Source: UBA5972 sp964588725 (GTDB lineage: Bacteria; Pseudomonadota; Alphaproteobacteria; Rhodobacterales; Rhodobacteraceae). From it: 64,000 bases of DNA. The translations under genes were made by a program, and so were the position numbers. The stretch's first letter is position 1. Each line of letters begins with the position of its first letter. Positions 6,361-14,615 of the stretch are shown here, piece by piece. The notes under the pieces were generated by a model. The model was not told the origin of the DNA. It ran no database searches and saw only the letters and a program-made list of their open reading frames with translations. The DNA is taken from assembly GCA_964588725.1 (NCBI GenBank), contig CAZPQL010000004.1:1-64000 (forward strand), given 5' to 3'.

Positions 6361-9084
6361 GTGAGCGAAGACAACGAAGATACGGGGGACGATCAGGCGC
6401 CTGCGCGCGCCCTTTATCCGGGCCCGCAAATCAGCATCGAGACCGAGATGAAGACCTCGTATCTCGACTACGCCATGAGCGTGATTGTCAGCCGCGCGAT
6501 CCCCGATTTGCGTGACGGTCTGAAACCTGTGCACCGGCGCATTCTGTTCGCGATGCACGAAACCAACAACACGCACGACAAGTCTTACCGTAAATCTGCG
6601 CGTCCCGTGGGCGACACCATGGGTAAATATCACCCGCATGGGGATAGCGCGATTTATGACGCGTTGGTACGTATGGCGCAGGATTTTTCCATGTCGCTGC
6701 CGCTGCTGGATGGGCAGGGCAATTTCGGTTCCATGGACGGCGATAATCCGGCGGCGATGCGCTACACCGAAGTGCGCATGGATAAACCTGCGGCCTATCT
6801 GCTGGCGGATATCGACAAAGACACCGTAGACTTTCAGGACAATTACGACGGCAAAGACCGCGAGCCAACGGTGTTGCCCGCGCGTTTTCCCAATATGCTG
6901 GTCAACGGCGCGGGCGGCATTGCCGTGGGCATGGCCACCAATATTCCGCCGCACAACCTGGGCGAAGTCATCGATGCAACGCTGGCGCTGATCGACAATC
7001 CCGATCTGGACAGCGCGGCGCTGACCGCGTTCGTGCCTGCGCCCGATTTTCCGACCGGCGGTATCATTCTGGGGCGTCAGGGTGCCACCAAGGCCTATAC
7101 CGAATCGCGCGGTTCGGTCTTGATCCGCGCGCGTACCACGGTCGAAGAAATCCGCAAAGACCGCTATGCCATCGTCGCCACGGAAATCCCCTATCAGGTC
7201 AACAAAGCCACGCTGATCCAGCGCATCGCCGAATTGGCGCGCGACAAAAAGATCGAGGGTATTGCCCACGTGCAGGACGAATCTGACCGGGTCGGCGTGC
7301 GCGTGGTGATCGAGCTCAGGCGCGATGCCTCTCCCGAGGTGGTGCTCAACCAGTTGCACCGCTTTACCCCCATGCAAACATCGTTTCCCTGCAACATGCT
7401 GGCGCTGAATGGCGGGCGGCCGGAAACACTGACGCTGCACGGGTTCTTAAGCGCCTTTATTACATTCCGCGAAGAGGTGGTGTCGCGGCGCACGGCATTC
7501 GAGCTGCGGCGCGCGCGCGAACGCAGCCATATCCTGTGCGGTCTGGCGGTGGCGGTGTCGAACGTGGACGAAATCGTCGCCACGATCCGCGGCTCTGCCG
7601 ACCCTGCCGAGGCGCGTCGCCTGCTGATGTCACGGCGCTGGCCTGCTTCTGATATCGCAGATTACATCCGACTGATAGACGACCCAAGCCACACGATGAA
7701 TGACGACGGCACCTATAATCTGTCGGAAACTCAGGCACGTGCCATCCTCGAGCTGCGCCTGCAACGCCTGACAGCGCTTGGCGTCAAAGAAGTGACCGAT
7801 GAATTGCAAAAGCTGGCCGGTGAAATCAAGGATTTCCTGTCTACCCTGCGGTCGCGCGACAAGATCATGGCCGTGATTTCGGACGAGCTGCGCGAGGTGA
7901 AAGATCTGTTCGCCGTGCCGCGCCGCTCTGAAATCGTCGATCATATCGGCGACATGGACGACGAGGATCTGATCGAACGCGAAGACATGGTCGTCACCGT
8001 CACCAATTCGGGCTACATCAAACGCACCACGTTGACCGACTACCGTGCGCAAAAACGCGGCGGCAAAGGCCTGCAGGGCATGAACACCAAAGAAACCGAT
8101 TTCGTTACCAACCTGTTTATTGCCAACACCCACACGCCTTTGCTGGTTTTTACGTCCGACGGCATGGTCTACAAGATCAAGACCTGGCGCTTGCCCGCGG
8201 GTGGCCGCAACGCGCGCGGCAAAGCCATCATCAACCTGCTGCCGATTGCATCCGACGTTTCCGTGGCGGCGATCATGCCGGTGGACGTGCCCGAGGAAGA
8301 CTGGTCGGACCTGCACATCGTGTTCGCCACTTCAACGGGCGGTGTGCGGCGCAATGCGCTGTCAGATTTCACCAACGTGAAATCCAACGGTAAAATCGCC
8401 ATGAAGCTGCAAGAAGGCTCGTCCATCGTCAACGTCCGGATCACCACCGAAACGGACGATTTCCTGCTGACCACGTCGCAGGGAAAAGTCATCCGATTTC
8501 CGGTCACCGACGTGCGGGTATTCAAAGGCCGCGATTCATCGGGTGTGCGCGGAATCAAACTGGCCAAAGGTGACGGCGTCGTGTCGATGGCCGTCATCCG
8601 CCATGTGGATGCCACACCCGACGAGCGCACGGCCTATTTCAAAATGCGCCGTGCCGTCACCGGCGACGATTCCGGCGAGATCGAAGACGGTGGTTCTGAA
8701 ATTGCGCTTAGCCCGGCACGCTATGCCGAACTGGGGGCGCTTGAACAATGGATATTGACGATTACCTCGGGCGGATTTGGCAAGCGAACGTCGGCGCATG
8801 AATACCGTGTCGCCGGACGCGGTGGTCAGGGTATAGCTGCCGCCAATCTGGGGCGACGCGGTGATTCGATCGTCGCGTGTTTTACCGTAGAAGACGACGA
8901 TCAGATCATGCTCGCCACTTCGACCGGTCAGTCTATCCGCTGCCCGGTGGCCGGAATTTCGCGTCAGGGCCGCACGTCTTCGGGCGTGAGGGTATTTGAC
9001 ACAGCTGCAGGCGAAAGCGTGGTGTCCGTGGCGTGGATTGCGGAACAGTCCGACGACGACACCAGTGGAAATGACAGCGAATAG
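6361..9084 (+). CDS. gyrA: DNA gyrase subunit A
   Basis: 907 residues, the breakage-reunion subunit of gyrase. The catalytic tyrosine is Tyr135 in AAMRYTEVRM. The quinolone-resistance region reads GDSAIYDALVRMAQ with Ser96 and Asp100, equivalent to E. coli Ser83 and Asp87, the susceptible state. The C-terminal DNA-wrapping propeller is complete and holds a GyrA-box-like segment (QKRGGKG) near residue 565. The protein ends in an acidic tail. It begins at GTG 6361 after a 142-base AT-rich leader. Two motifs (HPHGDSAIYD, ANNPAAM-like DGDNPAAM) exclude ParC as the better call. Confidence 0.97.
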   Translation: MSEDNEDTGDDQAPARALYPGPQISIETEMKTSYLDYAMSVIVSRAIPDLRDGLKPVHRRILFAMHETNNTHDKSYRKSARPVGDTMGKYHPHGDSAIYDALVRMAQDFSMSLPLLDGQGNFGSMDGDNPAAMRYTEVRMDKPAAYLLADIDKDTVDFQDNYDGKDREPTVLPARFPNMLVNGAGGIAVGMATNIPPHNLGEVIDATLALIDNPDLDSAALTAFVPAPDFPTGGIILGRQGATKAYTESRGSVLIRARTTVEEIRKDRYAIVATEIPYQVNKATLIQRIAELARDKKIEGIAHVQDESDRVGVRVVIELRRDASPEVVLNQLHRFTPMQTSFPCNMLALNGGRPETLTLHGFLSAFITFREEVVSRRTAFELRRARERSHILCGLAVAVSNVDEIVATIRGSADPAEARRLLMSRRWPASDIADYIRLIDDPSHTMNDDGTYNLSETQARAILELRLQRLTALGVKEVTDELQKLAGEIKDFLSTLRSRDKIMAVISDELREVKDLFAVPRRSEIVDHIGDMDDEDLIEREDMVVTVTNSGYIKRTTLTDYRAQKRGGKGLQGMNTKETDFVTNLFIANTHTPLLVFTSDGMVYKIKTWRLPAGGRNARGKAIINLLPIASDVSVAAIMPVDVPEEDWSDLHIVFATSTGGVRRNALSDFTNVKSNGKIAMKLQEGSSIVNVRITTETDDFLLTTSQGKVIRFPVTDVRVFKGRDSSGVRGIKLAKGDGVVSMAVIRHVDATPDERTAYFKMRRAVTGDDSGEIEDGGSEIALSPARYAELGALEQWILTITSGGFGKRTSAHEYRVAGRGGQGIAAANLGRRGDSIVACFTVEDDDQIMLATSTGQSIRCPVAGISRQGRTSSGVRVFDTAAGESVVSVAWIAEQSDDDTSGNDSE

Positions 9085-9225
9085 CCGCTCTGATTGATCT
9101 AATTGTTTCTAATCTCACAACAATCGTTCAGACTCTGTTAGGCATGAACGGTTCAGATGACCGCATGCGTCGACAGAGCGGCGACAACCTTCCCCACAGG
9201 GGACACGGAAATCACGAGGTGAGAA

Positions 9226-9609
9226 ATGAACTTCCTACAAAACTATGCCCACGCCATCGGGCGTGTATTGCTGTCGATGATTTTTATCATGGCAGGTCTG
9301 ATCAAACTTGATGACCCCACGGTGTTTGCGGCACTTCTTGAATCGATCGCGATCCCAGGCAACCTTGTTTACGCGCTTATCGCGGTTGAAGTCATCGGCG
9401 GATTCATGATTCTGATCGGCTATCAAACGCGCAACGCTGCGATCATCCTGTCGTGTCTATACATTGCCGGTGCCGTGTCGCTGAATATGACGCTGAGCAA
9501 CCAGATGGAAATCATGACGTTCGTTCAGAACCTTGGCCTTGCCGGTGGATTCCTGATTCTGTTTTCCAAGGGTGCCGGAAAAATGTCGCTCGACAATCTG
9601 GTCAAATAA
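9226..9609 (+). CDS. DoxX-family membrane protein (first copy)
   Basis: 127 residues with four predicted membrane helices and the family pattern GRVLLSMIFIMAGLIKL at the first helix and FMILIGYQTRNAAIIL in the third. DoxX proteins are small inner-membrane proteins, some tied to thiosulfate oxidation or redox defence; the role here is unknown. GAGGTGAGAA precedes the ATG. It ends in a clear intrinsic terminator, so it is separately transcribed from the second copy. Confidence 0.82.
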   Translation: MNFLQNYAHAIGRVLLSMIFIMAGLIKLDDPTVFAALLESIAIPGNLVYALIAVEVIGGFMILIGYQTRNAAIILSCLYIAGAVSLNMTLSNQMEIMTFVQNLGLAGGFLILFSKGAGKMSLDNLVK

Positions 9610-9615
9610 AACGGG

Positions 9616-9647
9616 GGCCGGGCGATCGCGCCGCCTGGCCTTTGTTT
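9616..9647 (+). terminator. Rho-independent terminator after the first DoxX gene
   Basis: Nine-pair stem (GGCCGGGCG with CGCCTGGCC, including one G-T pair), a seven-base loop and the tail TTTGTTT. It begins seven bases after the stop codon. Confidence 0.8.
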
Positions 9648-9703
9648 CGCGGCGCGCAATTCGGGGTGCGTATGCGCGGCTATAATTTTGTCACCTGCCA
9701 ACA

Positions 9704-9739
9704 GTGTTCGTTCAGCGGCAAAATTATGCGAACGAACAC
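9704..9739 (+). promoter_or_regulatory. Perfect 10-bp inverted repeat upstream of the second DoxX gene
   Basis: GTGTTCGTTC, a 16-base spacer, then GAACGAACAC. Each arm carries a GTTC or GAAC doublet, but the spacing does not fit a LexA box. It lies about 115 bases before the ATG. It could be an operator for a dimer contacting separated half-sites, or an RNA hairpin in a leader. The binding protein is unknown. Confidence 0.5.
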
Positions 9740-9853
9740 AATTAATCCGTTTATGACCCTATTGTCGTCAGAATTGCCCGCCAGACAGGCCGGAACAAAG
9801 GCTCAAACCGGGTGGGACGTATAAAAGTTCCGCGACAACAAAGGGATATTCCA

Positions 9854-10345
9854 ATGACCAGTCTGGCGGACAAAAAAGAAAGTGTGCAGGAAATGGCCCA
9901 TGCCACAGCGCGTGTTCTGATCGCGTCGTACTTTATTGCCAAATCAATCGGGTTGATCATCGATCTGAACGGTATGCAGCAATTTCTGGCCATCAGCACA
10001 GTGCCAGACTACCTGAAATTGCCCAACGCCGCCTTTGAGCTGCTGGCCGCAACGTCAATTTTGATCGGGTTTCAAACGCGTCTGACCGCAGCACTGCTGG
10101 CGCTATATCTGTTCTGGTCAAGCTTTATTCTCAATTACGCCCCCGGCGACCCTGTGGCACTGGGTGCGTTCTGGCGCGATCTGGCGATGATCGGTGGTTT
10201 GTTGATGCTGTTTTCCCACGGACGCGGACGCTATGCTCTCGACAGCTATCTGGAAAGACGTGCGTCACGCAAAAAAGACGTACACGACGCGGACGTCGTC
10301 GACATCACCCCAAAGGAAAGCGAAAAGGCCGACGCGTCGGCCTAA
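9854..10345 (+). CDS. DoxX-family membrane protein (second copy)
   Basis: 163 residues with four membrane helices (about 17-35, 52-72, 78-96 and 103-123) and a charged cytoplasmic tail of about 38 residues that the first copy lacks. It shares with its neighbour the ILIGFQTRLTAALLALYL pattern, so the two are diverged paralogues. ATG 9854 follows AAAGGGA; an in-frame ATG at 9812 lacks such a site. It has its own inverted-repeat regulatory candidate and a strong terminator. Substrate unknown. Confidence 0.8.
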   Translation: MTSLADKKESVQEMAHATARVLIASYFIAKSIGLIIDLNGMQQFLAISTVPDYLKLPNAAFELLAATSILIGFQTRLTAALLALYLFWSSFILNYAPGDPVALGAFWRDLAMIGGLLMLFSHGRGRYALDSYLERRASRKKDVHDADVVDITPKESEKADASA

Positions 10346-10369
10346 TCTTTTCACCTGCCGCAAGACACG

Positions 10370-10398
10370 GGGCGCCCTGCGGGGCGCCCTTTTCTTTT
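10370..10398 (+). terminator. Rho-independent terminator after the second DoxX gene
   Basis: GGGCGCCC, loop TGCG, GGGCGCCC, then TTTTCTTTT. A further 18-bp perfect palindrome (AGGCCGACG with CGTCGGCCT) overlaps the DoxX stop codon at 10326-10343 and may add to termination or protect the 3' end. Confidence 0.9.
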
Positions 10399-10425
10399 GC
10401 GTCGAACTCGCCTACATCGCGCCGT

Positions 10426-11793
10426 ATGGGCAATTCCATTCACATTATCGGAGGCGGTCTGGCGGGCTCCGAAGCCGCCTGGCAAGCCGCCAGCCTTGAC
10501 GTCCCGGTAACGTTGCACGAAATGCGACCCACAGTCGCCACCATGGCGCATAAAACGGGCGATCTGGCGGAAATGGTCTGTTCCAATTCGTTTCGCTCCG
10601 ACGACGACACCGGCAACGCCGTTGGTCTGTTGCATTGGGAGATGCGCGCGGCCGGCGGATTGATCATGGCGATGGCTGACAAAAACGCCCTGCCCGCCGG
10701 TAGCGCGCTGGCCGTAGACCGCGCGGCTTTTGCCAACGATGTGTCGCAGCGCGTCGCGTCGCATCCGCTGGTTACCGTGTCGCGCAAGGAAATCGACCAT
10801 CTGCCCACGGGAACGAACGGGCCGGTGATCATCGCCACCGGGCCGCTGACGTCAACGGCGCTGGGCGCGGCAATCGCTGCCGAGACCGGTCAGGATTCTC
10901 TGGCGTTTTTTGACGCAATCGCGCCCATCGTCCACACCGATTCTATCGATATGAACACCGCGTGGTTCCAGTCGCGGTATGACAAAGGCGAAACCGAAGC
11001 CGACCGCACGGCGTATTTGAATTGCCCGCTCGGCCGTGAGGATTATGAAAAATTCATCGACGCGCTTTTGGCCGCAGATAAAACCGAATTTCGCGACGGC
11101 GAAATTGGTGCTGACACGCCGTATTTCGAGGGCTGCCTGCCCATAGAAGTCATGGCGCAGCGCGGGCGTGAAACCCTGCGGTTTGGCCCGATGAAACCTG
11201 TGGGCCTGACCAATCCACATCAACCTGACGTCAAACCATACGCCGTGGTGCAGCTGCGGCGCGACAATGCCTTGGGAACGTTATACAACATCGTCGGGTT
11301 TCAGACCAAGATGAAATACGGCGCGCAAACCCATGTTTTTAGACAGATTCCCGGTCTTCACGACGCAATGTTTGCCCGACTGGGGGGCATTCACCGCAAT
11401 ACATTTCTGAATTCTCCACGCCTGCTTGACGAACAGATGAAGCTCAGATCCAGTCCCCACATACGCTTTGCCGGACAGATCACCGGTGTCGAGGGTTATG
11501 TCGAATCCGCCGCTATGGGTTTGCTTGCCGGACGCATGGCCGCCGCAGAACTCCAAGGCCGCATCCTGGCACCGCCACCCGACGTGACCGCCACAGGCGC
11601 GCTCGTGCGTCATATTACTGGTGGCGCCGAAGCCAAGACATTTCAGCCCATGAACGTCAATTTCGGGTTGTTTCCCCCGCTTGACGACGGCCAAAGCGGA
11701 CGGCGCAACCGCAAGGCCCGCTATCTGGCCTATACCGAACGCGCCAAAGCCGCCTACAGGGGCTGGCTGCTGGACGCTGCGGCCTGCTCCTGA
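10426..11793 (+). CDS. trmFO: Methylenetetrahydrofolate-tRNA (uracil-54-C5) methyltransferase TrmFO
   Basis: 455 residues. A folate- and FAD-dependent enzyme that forms ribothymidine at position 54 of tRNA. The FAD loop is GGGLAGSE at 9-16. Cys52 in MVCSNSFRSDD and a second cysteine in FEGCLPIEVMA correspond to the two functional cysteines of the Bacillus enzyme. The C-terminal FQPMNVNFGLFPP and TGALVRHITGG stretches are typical. TrmFO replaces SAM-dependent TrmA in many alphaproteobacteria. It leads a plus-strand group with a methyltransferase and gluQ. Confidence 0.96.
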   Translation: MGNSIHIIGGGLAGSEAAWQAASLDVPVTLHEMRPTVATMAHKTGDLAEMVCSNSFRSDDDTGNAVGLLHWEMRAAGGLIMAMADKNALPAGSALAVDRAAFANDVSQRVASHPLVTVSRKEIDHLPTGTNGPVIIATGPLTSTALGAAIAAETGQDSLAFFDAIAPIVHTDSIDMNTAWFQSRYDKGETEADRTAYLNCPLGREDYEKFIDALLAADKTEFRDGEIGADTPYFEGCLPIEVMAQRGRETLRFGPMKPVGLTNPHQPDVKPYAVVQLRRDNALGTLYNIVGFQTKMKYGAQTHVFRQIPGLHDAMFARLGGIHRNTFLNSPRLLDEQMKLRSSPHIRFAGQITGVEGYVESAAMGLLAGRMAAAELQGRILAPPPDVTATGALVRHITGGAEAKTFQPMNVNFGLFPPLDDGQSGRRNRKARYLAYTERAKAAYRGWLLDAAACS

Positions 11794-11826
11794 TATCACG
11801 GGCAGCAAAACGGGGGTGCGCGCAGG

Positions 11827-12450
11827 GTGACGACGGATAAAAGGCTGATAGATCAGGCGTATAAAGTTGAAACCGTTGACCAAACCGATGCGTTTTATTC
11901 CGTCTGGGCCGACACATACGAAAACGAAGTAGCCGCCTACGGCTACGTGACACCGACACGCTGCGCCGCGGCTCTGGCAAAATTTGCCCCTGATCTGAGC
12001 GCCCCGGTCCTCGACATGGGGTGCGGCACGGGCATATCGGGGCTGGCTTTGCGTGATGCCGGTTTCACGGCCATCGACGGCAGCGACCTGAACGGCGAAA
12101 TGCTTGATAAAGCGCGCAGCAAAAAGGATCTGTACCGTACGCTGTGGCAGGTCGATCTGGACGATCCGTTCCCGTTTGAGATCGGGACTTACAGCCACAT
12201 TTCCGCTGTCGGAGTCATCGTCACGGCGCACGCACCGCCGGAAACCATCGATTCCGTGCTTGCAATGCTGCCACCGGACGGGCTTTTCGTGTTTTCTCTG
12301 AACGATCACACGTTGGAAGACCCGGCATTTGAGGCACGGATAATCGAAAACGTTGACAGTGGATTTGCGCGACTGTTGTTCAAAGAATACGGCGAGCACC
12401 TGCCCGGATATGACATGAAATCAAACGTTTATGTGCTGCAAAAAACCTAA
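11827..12450 (+). CDS. Class I SAM-dependent methyltransferase
   Basis: 207 residues, GTG start after GCAGG. The Rossmann SAM site is VLDMGCGTGISGLAL at about 66-80, followed by the acidic IDGSDLN loop. The substrate cannot be told from sequence. Position between trmFO and gluQ, with no gap before gluQ, suggests co-transcription with tRNA-modification genes, but that is not proof of an RNA substrate. Small-molecule or quinone methylation are alternatives. Confidence 0.8.
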   Translation: MTTDKRLIDQAYKVETVDQTDAFYSVWADTYENEVAAYGYVTPTRCAAALAKFAPDLSAPVLDMGCGTGISGLALRDAGFTAIDGSDLNGEMLDKARSKKDLYRTLWQVDLDDPFPFEIGTYSHISAVGVIVTAHAPPETIDSVLAMLPPDGLFVFSLNDHTLEDPAFEARIIENVDSGFARLLFKEYGEHLPGYDMKSNVYVLQKT

Positions 12451-13317
12451 ATGCGCACGCGGTTTGCCCCTTCGCCCACCGGGCACCTGCATTTGGGACA
12501 CGCCTATAGCGCAATTACAGCGTGGCGCTTGGCGAAAAAATTTGCTGGTGAGTTTGTATTGAGAATTGAGGACATCGACACAGCGCGCGCAAAACCCGCC
12601 TTCGAACAAAGTATATTTGACGATCTGCAATGGCTTGGCATCACGTGGTCAGAGCCGGTTTTACGGCAATCCACGCGACTGCCAGCGTATGGCGACGTCC
12701 TGAACCTGTTGATATCCAAAGGTTTATGTTATCCTTGCGCCTGTTCGCGCGCTGATATTCATTCGGCAATCAGCGCCCCGCAGGAAAATGCACAGCCCGT
12801 TGTCGGCCCCAACGGCGTGATTTACCCGGGCACGTGCCGCCACCGCGACATGCGGTACGCCGGGCCCAAAGACGCGATCCGTCTGAACATGCAGGACGCC
12901 ATCGTGTATCTGGGCGGTCCCGCTGCGGTGTCACGCCTGAATTACCGTGAAACCGGCGGCGACCACCCGGGATCCCGGGCGCTTGACGCGCAGATGCTAC
13001 AAAACACCTGCGGCGACATCGTTTTGGCGCGACGCGATATCGGCACCAGTTACCACGTGGCGGTAGTAGTTGATGATGCGCATCAAGCCATCAGCCACGT
13101 TGTGCGGGGGCGCGATCTGTTGCCCGCTACGCCGATACACCGGCTGTTGCAGGCGCTGCTTGATCTGCCGGTGCCAAGCTATCACCACCACCGTTTAATA
13201 CGTGATCACAACGGCAAAAGACTTGCCAAACGTGACGGCGCACGCGCGATTCAACAGTTGCGAACACAGGGCTTCACTGCAAGGGCTGTGCTGGCAATGA
13301 TTGATAGTTCACATTAA
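12451..13317 (+). CDS. gluQ: Glutamyl-Q tRNA(Asp) synthetase
   Basis: 288 residues, a truncated glutamyl-tRNA synthetase-like enzyme that attaches glutamate to queuosine in tRNA-Asp. The class I signature is HLGH at 14-17 after MRTRFAPSPTG, and the KMSKS-like loop is KRLAKRDG. It lacks the anticodon-binding domain of GltX, and its length fits GluQ. Four cysteines/tyrosine around CYPCACSR and PGTCRHR form the zinc site. It starts directly after the stop of the methyltransferase and overlaps the convergent hisI by nine bases. Confidence 0.93.
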   Translation: MRTRFAPSPTGHLHLGHAYSAITAWRLAKKFAGEFVLRIEDIDTARAKPAFEQSIFDDLQWLGITWSEPVLRQSTRLPAYGDVLNLLISKGLCYPCACSRADIHSAISAPQENAQPVVGPNGVIYPGTCRHRDMRYAGPKDAIRLNMQDAIVYLGGPAAVSRLNYRETGGDHPGSRALDAQMLQNTCGDIVLARRDIGTSYHVAVVVDDAHQAISHVVRGRDLLPATPIHRLLQALLDLPVPSYHHHRLIRDHNGKRLAKRDGARAIQQLRTQGFTARAVLAMIDSSH

Positions 13318-13659
13318 TTCTGAACAATAGCCGTTTGTTATATCTATATAAAAACAACTATCCCTATTGGTATGGCACGCCGGTCCAACCTGATCGACGA
13401 CAACCAACAAGCAATCGCTATCACAATCGACGCGCATGGAGACCAGTGCCTGAGTGTGGCCGCTGGTCAGCCCCTTGACCCAATATTCCTGTCGCGAACG
13501 CGACCAATAAGTCACTTTCTTGCTATCCAAAGTACGCGCCACCGCCCCCGCGTTCATCCACGCCAGCATCAGCACCGCTTTGCTGGTGGCGTCCTGCGCA
13601 ATGACCGGAATAAGCCCATCGGCATTATACGTTAATTCTGCCGGATCAAATGTGTCCAT
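13309..13659 (-). CDS. hisI: Phosphoribosyl-AMP cyclohydrolase
   Basis: 116 residues, third step of histidine synthesis (opening of the adenine ring of PR-AMP). Family marks are the metal-binding VDCDSDCLL and the ACHTNRDSCF stretch, and MLAWMNAGAVARTLDSKKVTYWSRS near the N terminus. It is a stand-alone HisI without the HisE domain. It overlaps gluQ at the 3' end and is divergent from the NifU-like gene. Confidence 0.96.
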   Translation of the reverse strand: MDTFDPAELTYNADGLIPVIAQDATSKAVLMLAWMNAGAVARTLDSKKVTYWSRSRQEYWVKGLTSGHTQALVSMRVDCDSDCLLVVVDQVGPACHTNRDSCFYIDITNGYCSELM

Positions 13660-13691
13660 GACGCGTTCCTTTTATTTCGCCGCCGCCTGCC

Positions 13692-13712
13692 TTACATATT
13701 GCACAAATGTAA
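13692..13712. promoter_or_regulatory. Inverted repeat TTACAT-N9-ATGTAA between hisI and the NifU-like gene
   Basis: A six-base perfect inverted repeat with a nine-base spacer, placed in the 74-base divergent intergenic space. It could control either gene. No known motif fits it with certainty. Confidence 0.35.
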
Positions 13713-13733
13713 ATCAGAAAAGGCATCGCGGCT

Positions 13734-14189
13734 TTGACGCAGGACAATGATCTAATCAAGCTTTATTCCAACCGGATACTGGCCTTGGCGGCAGGCATTC
13801 CGCATCTGGCGCGACTGGACTCGCCCGATGTCAGCGTTCGGCGCCGCGCACCGTTGTGTGGCTCTGCCGTCCATATCGACGTGACATTAAACGACGGGCG
13901 AATTGCCGCGTTCGGCCAGGATATCAAGGCGTGCGCGCTTGGGCAGGCGGCGGCTGCGGTGGTGGGGGCGCAGATCATAGATTGTGATCACGATACAATT
14001 GAGCGAGGCCGCAGGCAACTGGCGGCAATGCTGGAAGCTGACGGGCCAGTGCCCGATGCCCCGTTTGACGGGCTGGAGGTTCTCAGGCCGGCAAAGGACT
14101 ATAAAAACCGTCACGCGTCGATCATGCTGGTTTTTGACGCGTTGCACGACGCGTTTGAAATTTTACAGGCAAAAACCGCCTCTGGCTAA
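13734..14189 (+). CDS. NifU/IscU-like iron-sulfur scaffold family protein
   Basis: 151 residues beginning at TTG 13734 (the reading MTQDNDLIKLYSNRIL matches how relatives begin). Two scaffold cysteines are visible, Cys42 in APLCGSA and Cys67 in IKACALGQAAA. At the position of the third scaffold cysteine the sequence reads NRHASIMLVF, with His instead. A role in iron-sulfur assembly or sulfur transfer is therefore probable but the chemistry may differ from IscU. It stands apart from any suf or isc operon in this window. Confidence 0.75.
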   Translation: MTQDNDLIKLYSNRILALAAGIPHLARLDSPDVSVRRRAPLCGSAVHIDVTLNDGRIAAFGQDIKACALGQAAAAVVGAQIIDCDHDTIERGRRQLAAMLEADGPVPDAPFDGLEVLRPAKDYKNRHASIMLVFDALHDAFEILQAKTASG

Positions 14190-14190
14190 A

Positions 14191-14223
14191 AAAAACCGCG
14201 CAATCCCAAAGGGATACGCGGCT
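14191..14223 (-). terminator. Intrinsic terminator, strong for the minus strand
   Basis: Read on the minus strand: CCGCG-T-ATCCC, loop TTT, GGGAT-TG-CGCGG, then eight Ts. It would end transcripts from the SOS peptide gene, leaving about 150 untranslated bases after its stop. On the plus strand the tail is only CTTT, so it may also serve the NifU-like gene weakly. Confidence 0.75.
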
Positions 14224-14372
14224 TTAAGTTGGCAAATCCGCCAAAGTCGTCTGGCGATCCCGTCGAAACGGTACGCCATTTCCCGGCCAGACCGGCAGGG
14301 GTGCGCATTTAATGAGGGGACAGTCATGCGCAACGGGGCGAAGCGGATTGCAGGCAAATCCCGCAGTCGGGT

Positions 14373-14495
14373 TCAGATTAGTCCAGGCAGGCTAAACCCA
14401 ACGTAAACCAGTACCACAACCGCCGCGCAGCCGATGCTGTCGACAAGCACCGAATCCGGTGCGCGTCTGGTGATGCTGATAATCTGTGAAAACAT
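14373..14495 (-). CDS. 40-residue single-span membrane peptide under a LexA box
   Basis: Unrecognised small protein. ATG 14495 has AGGA nine bases upstream. Residues 1-15 carry two arginines (ISITRRAPDS), then a hydrophobic span at about 16-36 (SIGCAAVVVLVYVG) and a short SLPGLI end, so the N terminus should be cytoplasmic. A perfect GAAC-N7-GAAC SOS box lies 68-82 bases before the start and a strong terminator follows. A longer in-frame start at 14579 lies inside the LexA box and is unlikely. By layout it recalls SidA of Caulobacter (29 residues, SOS-induced division inhibitor) or TisB-type toxins; homology to either is not claimed. Confidence 0.6.
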   Translation of the reverse strand: MFSQIISITRRAPDSVLVDSIGCAAVVVLVYVGFSLPGLI

Positions 14496-14562
14496 GGTTG
14501 ATATCCTGTCGCGTTTTGTTATTTGTTGCCTCTTTGTTCCATATTTCCCCCTAGACTGTAAA

Positions 14563-14587
14563 GAACTTTTTAAGAACATTTGCGAAC
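14563..14587 (-). promoter_or_regulatory. LexA (SOS) box with an extra half-site
   Basis: GAAC-TTTTTAA-GAAC at 14563-14577 is an exact match to the alphaproteobacterial LexA consensus GAAC-N7-GAAC. A third GAAC follows at 14584-14587 with six-base spacing. A TACAGT -10-like hexamer (minus strand, 14555-14560) lies just downstream, so bound LexA would cover the promoter of the 40-residue peptide gene. The box is 29 bases beyond the recG stop. Confidence 0.75.
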
Positions 14588-14615
14588 ATAACGTGATGAA
14601 ATGCAGAATTTTCCG

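Noticed and set aside
14326..14406. 26-codon plus-strand peptide after AGGGG
   Set aside because: Has a ribosome-site-like sequence but lies in the 3' region of the SOS peptide transcript on the other strand, with no conserved feature visible.
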